Assembly: GCA_020746105.1 (NCBI GenBank)
Contig: CM036636.1
Location: forward strand, 6,076,001-6,140,000
Length of the DNA stretch: 64,000 bases
Source: Trogon surrucura
Taxonomy: Eukaryota; Chordata; Aves; Trogoniformes; Trogonidae
Direction: 5' to 3'
A model generated the notes under the pieces. The model worked only from the letters and a program-made list of their open reading frames with translations. It was not told where the DNA came from and did no database searches. The translations under genes and the position numbers were made by a program. Shown one piece after another: positions 12,401 to 24,400 of this stretch (its first letter is position 1; each line of letters begins with the position of its first letter).

Positions 12401-15400
12401 TTGCTGAAGTCTGCAGAGGTTGGTGTTGAAGGACAGACCTTCTTTTAGGATTGCGGAGAGGCATGTGAGCTGCTTGAGCCCACAAAGAGGGCCTGGGAGC
12501 TGCCATGACCTCACGCCAGAGAGCGGCCAGTGTTCCTCACCCGCTGGTCCAGAGACCTCAGGTTAATGGGGTTTGTAATCCAGCCAGCCTGTGCTACCAA
12601 CAGGCATGTTTGGTGACAGGGAGGAGGAAGCAATGGCTGGGTGCTGCCTTTGAGGCAAGCAAAACATCACGCTACTCCTTCCTACTCTGCTCACCCACAG
12701 GGGAACATTTGGGGCAGCGCAACGCTGCCAGCTGCTTGCTGGGATCTGGCTCCAGGACATGGAACAGTTGACAACAGGAGTCACGCACAGCAATGAGAAA
12801 GGGAGAGAAGAGGTAGAAAAACACATTGATCCTTCCCAGAGGTCCTTGGCTTGGCCTTTCCTCGGCAGACACCTACGGCCCCAGCCCTGGCAACACTACG
12901 AGAAATCACCCTGGATCAACTGGGAGCAGACCAGCCTGCCAGGGACACCCCGCACCACTGGGGTCAGGGACGTGGCTTCTGAGGACCTCAGCTTCACCCT
13001 CTGACGTCACCTTTGCAGATCAGGGAAGTTCACCATAGCGTGGCTGAATCTGCACTGCAGGCACCTGGGAACCATGCGGTGGATGCTGCGGTGTCAGAGG
13101 GAGAACATGCTCTGTTTAGACCCAGGGTCTCCCAGCTGAATCTTGGTGAGGTTTGCTCACCAGCAACTGCCCTCACGTGGGCCATGGTAGCTGCAGGTGC
13201 AGAGACAACTTCACCAGCCAATATAAGGAGCACCTGCAAAAGCTGCTAGTAGTGATGAGGGGCTGAAGTGGGAGCACCAGGCTCCTTGGCTTGCTGGTGG
13301 TTCCTGTTCTGGCTTCTTGCCCTGGCCTGCAGCTCAGCTCCTGTTCTGTGGTATGTAGCCTGATTGGCATCTTTTCTTACTCACGTAGAGTTATTGTAGC
13401 TGGTGCCCTTACGATTGCAGGCTATTCCTGTGCAGTATTCAGTGTGCTGAGGCTTGGTGTCTTCTCTGACTTTAGGAGGGTGTTTTGTTACTGTAAGTCA
13501 GAAACTGGCTCAAGTAAGGCCTGGGCAGTTTCAGCTGTGTGTGGGGGGACACCGGCCCCTTCTCAGTCTCAGAGCTCCTGCTCCGGAGGGCGGGTGGTGG
13601 GAAGATCCTTGTAGGCAGCTCAGGAGCAGTCCCCAGCCTGAACTGCTGCTCTGGCACAAGACTTCTGTTGGCACACCCTCAGGTTTCTGGAGCAAGGTTT
13701 ACTACAGGAGCAATGGGAAGCTTTCCCTCTGGTCACAGGCCTTCCTACTTAGGTGCTGTAGACAATACTTAAGCCATTCCAGGCCCATCTGATCACTGCA
13801 GCACCCACTGAACTTGCAGCCAGATTTGTTTCTCTTCTGTTGGCCTTGCTGTGCAAGCTCTAGCTCTGGGGCAGTCCAGCTTTGCCCAGATCTGTCCCTG
13901 GGCTGAGGCACTTCATGGTTCTAGTCAGAAACACTTCAGACAGCTCAGGGGACAGAGAAGGATGTGATCTGCATCAGACTTCCTCCACCCCAGCTCAAGC
14001 CAGAGGAACCCTCTGTAAGGTACTCAATATGTTTTTCTTGGAATCATTCCCAAGAGCACAGCGCTGGCAAGTGGCAGGGTCTGAGAGAAAGGGATATTTA
14101 GACTTTCATGGCCCACGTACACTTTCTTACACAAAAACAAAAGGTCAGTGTGGGAGAGAGGAGAAATGGCTCCTTGGCTTCCAAGTCATAAAAAACAAGG
14201 GAGGTGCCTGTCTCCAGGTGGATCAATTCTATAAGCACTCCCATTATGAAAGAGGGGGAAAAAAAATAAAAGCACCACTTTATCCACCTCTCCAGAACAA
14301 ATTTAGAATCCAAACTGGAGCCCTGCTGAGGGTATATGGTCCAGGAGAGAGCTGACCTGTTTGCTCACCTGTAAGACAAAGTTGTTACCCGGGCATAAGC
14401 AATCCCTCCCTCCAGAAAGGAGCAGAGCTCGACAGCGAGGCGAGCAGCAACCACTGCTCTGTCCTGTCAGTGCACACTAAGAGTGAAGTAGCAGCACAAG
14501 GACTCTGGCTAGGAAGAAAAGCAGAGCAAGAGTATGAAGAGCTCCTACCTTGCTGCAGCGCCTGACCCCTTGGGATGAGTGCTGGGATTAGAGAGCTTGT
14601 TGCAAACCAGTCCTGCCCACACCGAGCAGTCCAGGCTCAGCACGTGTTTTGTGAATTAGAGATGCCAATTGTTACTCAGCCCCTGCTAGTACAGCTGGAC
14701 TTCAGGTGCCACTTCAACCCCCATTTGCAATTTCTGAAATACACAGAGATTTTCGGAAGCCACCAGGACCACCACTCCTCCAGGCACTCCCGATCAGAGG
14801 CCCTGCTGTGCAACCATCAAACATGATTAGGTGATCAAGGCCAGCGCTAGCTGCTTACCGAGAGCACGCCGGGCTCCTAGAGTCCTGCTCTAATTGTCTG
14901 ATGGCATCACTGCTCCTGTCAGAGCTTCCCTAGTAGAGCTCTGAAGAGGGACCACCGACTTAGGCAGAGATGTGGCACCTGTGGGGTAAAACCCCTTCGT
15001 AACCTCTTTCTCCTGTCACTGCCACATTTGGTATTTGCTCCCCAGAACAGCTTTGCAATGCAGCAAAAGCAGATCAGCTTGCAGTTTGGTGATGGCTAGA
15101 CATGTTCAGCTGAGCATCTGGGCGCTCTGCAAGATGCTAATGCGTCTTATCGTACAAATACTTGCTTTCAGGTCTGCTTTAGAAAGCTTTGGGGAATGAT
15201 CAAGATACCCTGATCTAATCAGAACTATTCAGAGGCAGGGAAAGCCCCGTTTCTTTCCTCTGATTCTCCTAGAACTCGGTTTTAATCCATTATTTGCTGT
15301 CCTTGGAATAGACGTTTCCAAGGGAGAAGCCAGAGCCTCAGGCTTGCTGCTTGTCGCTGGACTAGGAGAGACAGAAGCTGAGCAATTGCTACAGCATCAC

Positions 15401-18400
15401 CAGCATCAGCTTCTTCCTAAGAAGTCTCGTCACTGGGCCTGATACCTATGAAAATAGTTTTCTAGCTATTGTGCAAAGCTATTTCTGATCCCAGCATCAC
15501 ACTCCAAGAAGGTCAGGACAGATTCCCCTGGGAACTAACACTGATGCTATTGGCTCAGACGTACCCCTTTCTCTAAGCGGGATGAGTTTCCCATTAAGAA
15601 AACACAACTTGTTTCCATGATGTTTTTTGTTTGCTAGAAGGCTGGGCTGTTCTTTTTCATATCTACAGATCCCACTTCCAGCCCTTCTACTCCCAGATTA
15701 TTCTATTAACAGGCATCAGTGTTGTTCTGAACGCTATTTAGGAAGCAAGATGATGAGTTTTCAACATTTTAACGAGAAATGTGACATTGTGCAATGGGGA
15801 GCCATGAATGCAGTGTGGAAAGGCGACTGCTTGACCACAGCCACCGAGTGCAACACAGCAGAGATGTGACGAGCTATTCACCCACCCCCAGCACATCTGA
15901 CTGCGTAACAGCTGCTGACAGACAGGGCCCAAGAGGAACGGGAAAATAAAATTCACCTCCATTTGCAGAATCAATGCTGTCAGCCTACTGTGTTACTGAC
16001 ACGAGGGGTGGCAGAGAGATTCCTCCACCTTTGCTTCTCTTGTCCAGCTACAAAGCCTCCGAGTGCTGACACCGCAGTACTGATCAGGCAGTCATACATG
16101 TGACACTGCCAGCGTACAGCTGGAACCACCCAGAAAGGCTAAGCTTTGAGGCTTTTTTCCTTTCAATTGCTCCACTAGCAATGAAAAACAGTCCGAAGAT
16201 TCCCCCTAGAAACGGGGAAAAGGATTGGCAGAAAAAACTGGAAAGCGAGACGAGCACCAAAAGTTACAGACCCTGACCCTGCATCCCCACAGGGACGACG
16301 TGCGTCCTTACGGCTTGAGTCGGAGGAACCTTGGGCAGCCCATGTCACATTAAAATGTTGAAAACAGCAGAGCACTAGGTCTAAGACTAAGTCAGGTGAA
16401 AAGAGGGGCAGGAAGAGGTTGGAGAGGCAACATCTAGGAAGAGGAGATCTTACCGCTGACGCGCTGGCGGAGAGAATGTAATTACGAGGTCTAGTCTCCT
16501 GAAAGTCAGGCACAGCCTAGTGGGGGAACAGAGTTCATGTACGAGTCACGTGGAAGAGTTGACAGGAGTCAGTCGGGCAACGGATGGAAGAAGGGACTAG
16601 TGGTTTTTCCTGTCTCTGCTGGGAGTTTAGTTCAAATTCCTACAGGATAGTGGGGGAAGGTTTCCCAACAGCCCAGGCAGTGGTGTGTGGAAGTTCACCC
16701 CAGCTGGATGCCGGGCTTGTGCAAGAGGTGGACTGGCTCATGCAGTCACACATGGTACTTGAACAGCAGATATTTCTACTGTTAGAAACTCTGCCTGTAC
16801 TTACAGCCACCCGCTCACACCGCGGCTGGTTGGAGTGGAGATGAGACAGCACAATCTCAAATGCATTTCCCATTCAGCCAGCAGGTCGCTCATGTCATGT
16901 TTGCTCAGTTCAGTGGGCAGGACCTCCTTTCCCCTTCCTTCCCACTATAGTGCTAGAAGTGTCCCTGTACAGGGCCTTTTTCACTAGCACCACGTGTACG
17001 AGTGTGATGCTAGGGCCTTCCACGGTGCCTTTTAATGAAATACATCTTGTTCTTACTCCCACCAAGCCTCTGAGCATATTTGCTCCTAACACACTCGGAG
17101 CTGCTTTTTGCAGTAAGGAGCATGGCTTAACTAAACCAGGTCTAGTCCAAAGATTCGCTGTTGCCAGAGGTCCGAAAACCTCCAAGCCACCTTCTCCCTA
17201 GCTAAACCTCTGCCCTGGGGCAGGAAGAGATAAGCACTCCAGACATTTTCCTCACTGGGAATGTGAGGGATCCAGCCCACGCCCACAGAGGTGTGGGCTC
17301 ACTAACCATCACGTAACAGCTCGCTCTCTTCAGCTAAGCTAAGGCTCAGCCTCCTCTGAGGATGGCCTTTAGCTGTAACATCACCCAGAGAGACAAGCCA
17401 ACGAGCTAGCTTACATCAGGACCATCACACCCGTGCAGGGGATCAGGGATCCTCCCTGTCAGCCTTTTCTGCGCTGTGGGTCGGTGCATGAGCCTGGCAC
17501 ATGATCGGCTGTATCGCAGCTACGTTGTTAATCCTCTCAGGGCCCCACGTTTTCTCTCCCACGTTAATCTCTCTGCAGCTCACCCAGATCTACTTATACG
17601 TGCTGACCCGATTCGCTGGGCCCTGAGCAGCCTGCTGGAATGAGTGACCAGCGTGTGGAAGAGCAGTCAGGCAGTCCCAACAAGAAGAGATTTTTTAATT
17701 ATTTTTTTTTTAAACAATCTAGGAGTTTTGGGGATGGCCGGAGGAAGGAATAAGGAGGAGTGACTCTAAATACAAGCCAAACCTGAGTGTAAGGAGAAAA
17801 ATGCACCAGTGAAATTTGAGGCCAGCACAGCAACTAGGCTTGACTCCTCCCTGTGGAGAGAAGAGTTTCATAGAAATAGCTTCTTTGTTTGTTTGTTGTC
17901 TTGTTTTTTTTTAAAGATCAAGAGCAACTGAAGAAACCTCTCCTCCCATTCCCTGGTCTCCAGTGAGTCCCAAAACTCATCATAGCACATGAGATGAAGG
18001 AGGCAAGCTGCTCTTGCACTCCTATGCGTGAAGAAGTTGTATTTGCAAGCAGCGGTCAAAAGGGACCCACCTCCCTCCTGGTTCTGCTCTTGTAACAGGG
18101 AAAACAGGCAGAGCCCTGGAGCCTGGAGGACAGAACAGCACCACACCAGACCAACCTGCCTGTCATTGTCTCCGGGCTGCCTCCCTTCCGGGAGAGGGAC
18201 TTGCTGCCCAACCCGAGTGGGTCTTTGTGGGAGTCCCTGCCTCTCTTGAGCTCTGCTTGCAAGCAGCATTGATGGAACCAAATACATGCTCCAGAGGGGC
18301 TGCAGGCATCCAACAGATGCTCCCATCTTTCTGGAGCACCTTCCCCAGGCAGCCACGGCACTGACCACACTCAGTACATGCTCCAGGGCCAGTCCCAATA

Positions 18401-21400
18401 GGACAAGGGAGATATGAATTTTCATTTCAAATGGGAAAGAGACAATGAGAGGTGTTAGAGGAAAAAAAATCACAGCACTGTTAGCACAGTCAATACTCAC
18501 ATCTCCCTCACACTGAGCAAATTACAAAGAAACAAAACAAAAAGGTTAGTAAACAAAACAGCATCAACAAGGAGGACAAAGCACAGAGTCCGAAGAAAAT
18601 GCACAAGCCCAGACACTCGAACAGCAGCTCACAGGTCTGGGCAGCAGCTCTCTTGGAGGGTCAGTCACGAGACAGAAGCTGTGGGAACACAAGTTTGCAC
18701 TACAGAGGGGAAGAGCAGCAAGAGAGTGGTGAGCTGAGAGAGGTGCTATACTTTAGGCCAGCTTGGATGGTGAGGTGTGACACGGGACTCCAGGCATGTT
18801 ACAGGAAACATTGTGGTCTAATGACGAGTTAACATGCCTAGAGTGGAGGCAGCAGTTTTACCTGCCTCTGCTGGAGGCTTCCACCTGCGCCTTGTCTTCT
18901 AGCCGTCAGTGAGGCACCCAGAGCCCCAAAGCCAGGGACCCCACCTTTAAGCTAAGCTGGGTAAGAGATGGGTGCCCACAACAGCAGCTCAGGTCGTACT
19001 GTTGTGTCATCTCAAAGTAGGGAGGCTGAAACGTGTCTTGGGGTGAACATCCTGGGAAGCCTGGACTGGCACTGCATCCTGCCTCATGGCAGGGCTCCTA
19101 GGCTGGTATCCCCGTGCATCCCAGAGACTGGCTGACAAGGATTCCTGCCTATTCTATTTGCACGCTGAGCTCCTGGCCCCAGGCTAGAAGCAAAACTTGG
19201 CAAGTCCTTGTGCCAACAGTCAGAGTGTTACAGGATGGCAATCTGCTTCAACAGGGTCCTCCAGGGAGCCCATTGGTGCCCAGTCACATCCTCTTTGCCT
19301 CCTGCTACGCTGCCTCTGCCCCAGGAGAGCCCAGCTCCAGGAATTGCTTTGGGCACAGGGAGCACCCTGAGCTGACAGGTCTTGGTGGCCTCAGGAAGCA
19401 CTTTGAAGCACTTGTCCCTGTTTCTCAGGCCTGTAGACAGGGACACTGGCTAATTTACCAGTCCCTTCTGCACTGCTCTCGCCTGGGACCTTTGCCAGTT
19501 ACTTGCCATGAATTCCCCAAACCCAGAGGGCAAGACTAGCCTGTAACTAGACAACGCCATGAATTAAGGGAATAGAGAGGCTGAAGGAAGAACCCTTTTT
19601 TGCAGCCAGTCTGATCACAGCCACCACTTACAGGCTCCCATGATATTTCTGCCTGGGGAAGACTGAGCTGGCAGAGTCCTAACTAGGCTGAGAACCTGGG
19701 ACTGCTGCAGAGGCCCAGCATGCTTCTCCCTCATGCACCTCCCAGCTCAGCTCTCTCTTGGCTTGCTTTGAGAACCCCAGGGAAACTTAGCAAGTCCTCA
19801 CAAGATGCAGCCTTTTAGTTACACGCACAAGTCATCCAGCAACCACTATCAGTCAGGAGGCAGGAGTGTGGGTCAATTAGAAGTTTTTCCAGAATCTGGA
19901 AGCTCAAAACTATTTGTTTCAGCAACTCCCCCAAGAGAGGACATCTCAGGAATAGGCAAATGGCTCCTATTCCCAGTCTCTTTACGTATCAGACAAGGAA
20001 TTCCCCCACCCATGCCTGCCAGAGACAGGACATAGTAGTGCAGCCTGATTTTTCTCCATGTGAGCTAAGCCCTGGGGTCAGAAGGACAGAGAGAGGAATG
20101 AGGGAAAAAGTTACCGCTGCTTTTGCCTCGGCAGCTTTGGCTTTCTTCAACCTGGCTTTGCAGGCATCCAGATCCAGGCGGCGGTTCTGCAGGATCCTCC
20201 GCTCTTTCTGGAAGGGACAGAAAATGGGTAAGAGCAGCCTACTTAGGAGCTGTTGGGGAGGAATGGGGACAAAGTATCACCTAGAAATCAAATCTATTTC
20301 CTTATCAAAAAATGCTAGGGAGAAGGAAGCAGTTGCTACGTTCATCTCATTAGCAAGAGCTTTGGACCTGGCTGCCAGGGATATGGGCCAACCTTCTGGA
20401 AACAGGGCAGCCAAGGGGTGGGTGGTGCCCACTGAGCTGCAGGAGTCAGGAAAGGCGTTACCTTCCTTGTGTACATCAATTGTCAATCCTACCCTGCTGC
20501 AGAGGGAACCCTGAGCAGATCTAGCATTGGTATTCCTCTATCCTTGTGTTCTTTGAGAGGAGAGTCTTCCTTTCTCATAGGGAACGAAAATGAGTTCTTC
20601 CAGCACTGTTTCCCTCTCTGCCCGCCCTCCTCGCCTTCGGTAACGTGACAAGCTTCCCCTTCCCCACTACCATACTTACAGATATGGTTCGCCAATCCCC
20701 TTCCAGGAAGTTGCGCAGTGGGGTCAGGAAGTTGATGGAGGCAGAGTGGATGAAGTCCCGTTCTGCTGCACCTAAGCGCCTTTGAGTCTCTCCAACTTTT
20801 ATCAAGGTCTTCCCTGCAATAACAGGAGCCTTCAACTCCGGGAGAAACCAATTAACGTTGGGTTGGCTTCAGCCAACACACCCAGAGCTACCAGGCTCCA
20901 GTGTTGGGGGACAAAGGCGCAGTGTACCCTGTTGGGCAAGGTGACCATGCCCGCACCACACCAGCTTCAGTCCTTACTAAAATCTGCTTTTAGCTCCAGG
21001 CCTCTTCGAAGCTGCTTGAGTGCAGCTTTGATCTTATCTATCTGCTGAGGCACTTACTCTACTGATGTCCTTCTACTGCTACCACCCGCTTGTGCAAAAT
21101 GGGCTTTGTTTCATAAAACAGAGGCACAGGAACAGGGCAGCAAATTAAAAAGCACCAGAGCAGAAAAAAATTAGTTGATTAGGCAGTGCTGGCTATAGAT
21201 GCACTTACAGCTGTTCTGCCTGCAACAGGACTCACTATTGAACAGCTATTGATTTGGAAAGCAGTAACAAAGCTTGAGGCAGAGGCAAGGACAGCTGGAA
21301 GTTAAGGCTGTGCTTCTGTGCAGGTCTGTTGCTTAAAGGACCCCAAAATTCCCCTAGGAAGGGGCAACTGTTAGGATTTGTTTAGGATAGGGTGTGGTCA

Positions 21401-24400
21401 AGAAGGGGCCTGTTGAAGTTTATAGCCAAGTATCGATCTTTCCAAGTCTGTTTTCCTGTTCTCTTTCTGCTGGAGAAAGATTTCCACCCTCCACTTGCAG
21501 TATACAGTTAAAGGATGGTTCTCCTGTTCAGAATCTGGAGAAACTGTGCAACGAGGTACCCTCTTAGACCAAAAATATGCTCAAACTGGACAAAGCTAAA
21601 GCCGTTCACTGCAACTCCCTGTTCAGGCTAGTTAGAGAAATAACACAGAATAATTTCTGTGTGCTGCAACCAGTTCTATTAGCTACTCTGGATCCACATG
21701 TTTTTATTTCTGCTCTAGCTCTGCCAGACTTGGAGCATGATTTGCTGTGGAGTAAGACTTGACTTCCTACTCCAGATGGGCTGTTTGCTTCTGTGCTAGA
21801 GAAGACCCTTCTCTGGCATTAGCTTTGACACACTAGTAGGCAGGTTGCCACAGGGGAAGCAGGACACCCTGCTCCCCTTCAAGGGGCACACTGCACAAGT
21901 CTTAACCTAAAACTAGTAGCAGGGATGCTCTCTTAGCAAGGGATGGATTCCCAGGGCTTTTTAATTAGTCAGGCTGACTTACCATAAGGTGTCCCTGGCC
22001 CAAAGTCATTAGCTGCCTCTGTCATGTACTGTGCCAGCAGCTCCCCGTTGGTGACCCGGGAAGGCACCTTCCGGTCAAGCTTCTCATAGAGGAATTCTTC
22101 TACTCTGGCACCTGGAATGAGGATGCCACCGGTGGTTACAGGATGGAGGCTGAAGGAGGGGCCCCTAGAACTGGCATTCAGGGTAGCCCACGCCACGCAG
22201 CCCTCAATAACGCATTGGATAGCAAGCACCAGGAGAAGGTGCCCCATCCCCAGTCCTTGGGAGCACTGCGAGGCTGTGCAGGGCAGCAGCCAGTCAGCTC
22301 TGAGCTACAGAGGGAAGCAAGAACAGGTCCTGCAAAGACATGTTTCTTCCAGCCCCCACAAACTCAGTGCAACAGGGCTCTCTGCCAGAGGGCATGTCTT
22401 TAAACACTGAGCTGCAAGTGATATTTGTCCTTCAAGCATTGGGAGAAGCTGACTTACTAGGGTTAGGCTGTAGCAGAACTTCAGTCTGACGCAAGATCTT
22501 CTCTGTCCAGTTCTTTGTGCAGTCTGCCCTGGCCAGAAGGTTTTCAAAGTGGGCATCTAGTTCAGTCTTCTCAGCCTGGCCCAACTTTTCTTCAGTAAAC
22601 TGCAAGAGGGAGGTAGTTATTAGAAGGTCTGTTCTACCAAAGCAAAATCACAGTGTGCTACAGAGCTACTAAGAGACATTGAGGCTGCTTCTTTCTCATG
22701 CACTTAAGAGTAGAACTCAAAAAGCCTTCAAGGTGTCCTTCTTTGTTCCCAGGCATCTTTTAGGGGAAGATGGCAAATTTTTGCCCAAGAGTGGAACAAG
22801 CGTCGAGATAAAAATAGAGTCCAGGTTTGTTCCAGAATAAGTAACTTTTAATAAGATCTGGTACAAAAATACTCCAGTTGAGAGGAATCTACTTGAATGT
22901 GCACATGGCTTTCAGCACTTCATGCAGGAGAGCAACAGACATCCTCCACGTGAGGGAAGGTGCCATCTCTCGTTACCTCTTTCTAACCAACTCTATGTCC
23001 TGCAAACCCAGCAGGATCAGGAAAGCCACCACCTCACAAGTCAGGCTTTCTTTTCATTTTATTAGACAAGCACATACACAATACTGGTTTTGCTACAGGG
23101 CTTGTGAGTGACCTCCCACAGCCGTCAGACTGTCTGAGCGCTGCCTTCCAGCTCACCTCCTGCCTTGCTGGCAGCTGCCCACTGAACAGCTGAGGTTTAG
23201 GGAGGCTCAAACTCAGGCTTGAGATAAAGGTGCTTCCAGGAAGAGACTCTTTCTCTAGGACACGCTCTGAAGCAGAGTATTGAGAGAAATATAACAACGT
23301 CTGACTTCTCAGATTCATACTGGCAATGGACTTTCCCTCCCTCCATGATTCCTTTCAAGTTTAAAATTAGCAGCAGGGAAGAGCAGGCTGTGGAAGTCTT
23401 CGGTGTTTTCATACTGGGCAGTGACAAGGAAGGTTTGTCGGTCTGGAGGCGCAGCGTCAGATGGCCTGAACACCCCCCATTGCTTCCGTAAGGGATTTCT
23501 GAGAGAAGAGCCCATTCCCTCTCACCCACTCCCCATTTTCCACTTGCTCCTCTCAGTGCAGCTGGCCTGCTTCAGGGTATTTTCAAGCACAATTTCTTGC
23601 TCTTGACAGAACCAGCATCTTGCTGGATCATACTGAAAGACCCCTTGAGCCCCTGCAGATGTTGCAGTTGTCCTTTCAGCCCTCGTTGCTGGCCTTTGGT
23701 GCCACTGTTGAGTTATCAGCATGTGGTATTGTACAACACTCGGTACAGTCAGGTGCCAAGAGATTAAAGCCTGGTTAAAACTTAGAAGAAATACAACTCC
23801 TGTCTGATCGGCTACTTGTAGCTCTTATTCTCCCCTCCTCTATCCCACAGCTCAGCCCTAGATGGGCTGAGAACCCTCTTCACAGGGTCTTGGTCTGGTG
23901 CTGCTGCCCCTCCTGAGAGACTTTTGGCAAGTTCTGTTCCTGTGGCTGCCCAACAGCCCCGGCTGCGTTCACATCCAGTATAATGCTGGGAAAAAAGCGA
24001 GATAAGGAGCAAGCCCAGAACCAGCACGAGAGGCAGGTAAACAGCCTTTAGGAGTCCTGTTACCAGCCCTGTGCAAACGTTACTAGATGTCCGAGATACA
24101 CAAGCCCTGCGGGTATGTTTGCACAGTGACCTGTTTGGGTAGGATTCGAGCTAGAGCCAGAGAACTGCCGTGACAGATACTCAGCTGCGAGTACAGTCAT
24201 GCTCCCTCCTGCAGCTCGGTGGGGACTGAGGAGACACAGCCGTGCATGACCAGGGTTTGCTTCACTAGTCTCTTCCTGAGCACCAACAGCCCCTGGCTAC
24301 TGGTGTTTTTTTCAGCTCAGCCTTGCCATGGCCCCCTGGCTACTGTTGGACACGGCCAAAAGCAGAATCAAGGCGCGAGGGCATTTGTATTGCTTTGCAC

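Noticed and set aside
17868-18500. 633-nt open frame on the minus strand inside an SH3GLB2 intron
   Set aside because: Composition is irregular, no domain or family motif is present, and it starts directly at the donor of the 12-nt microexon. Long stop-free stretches occur by chance in this G+C-rich intron.
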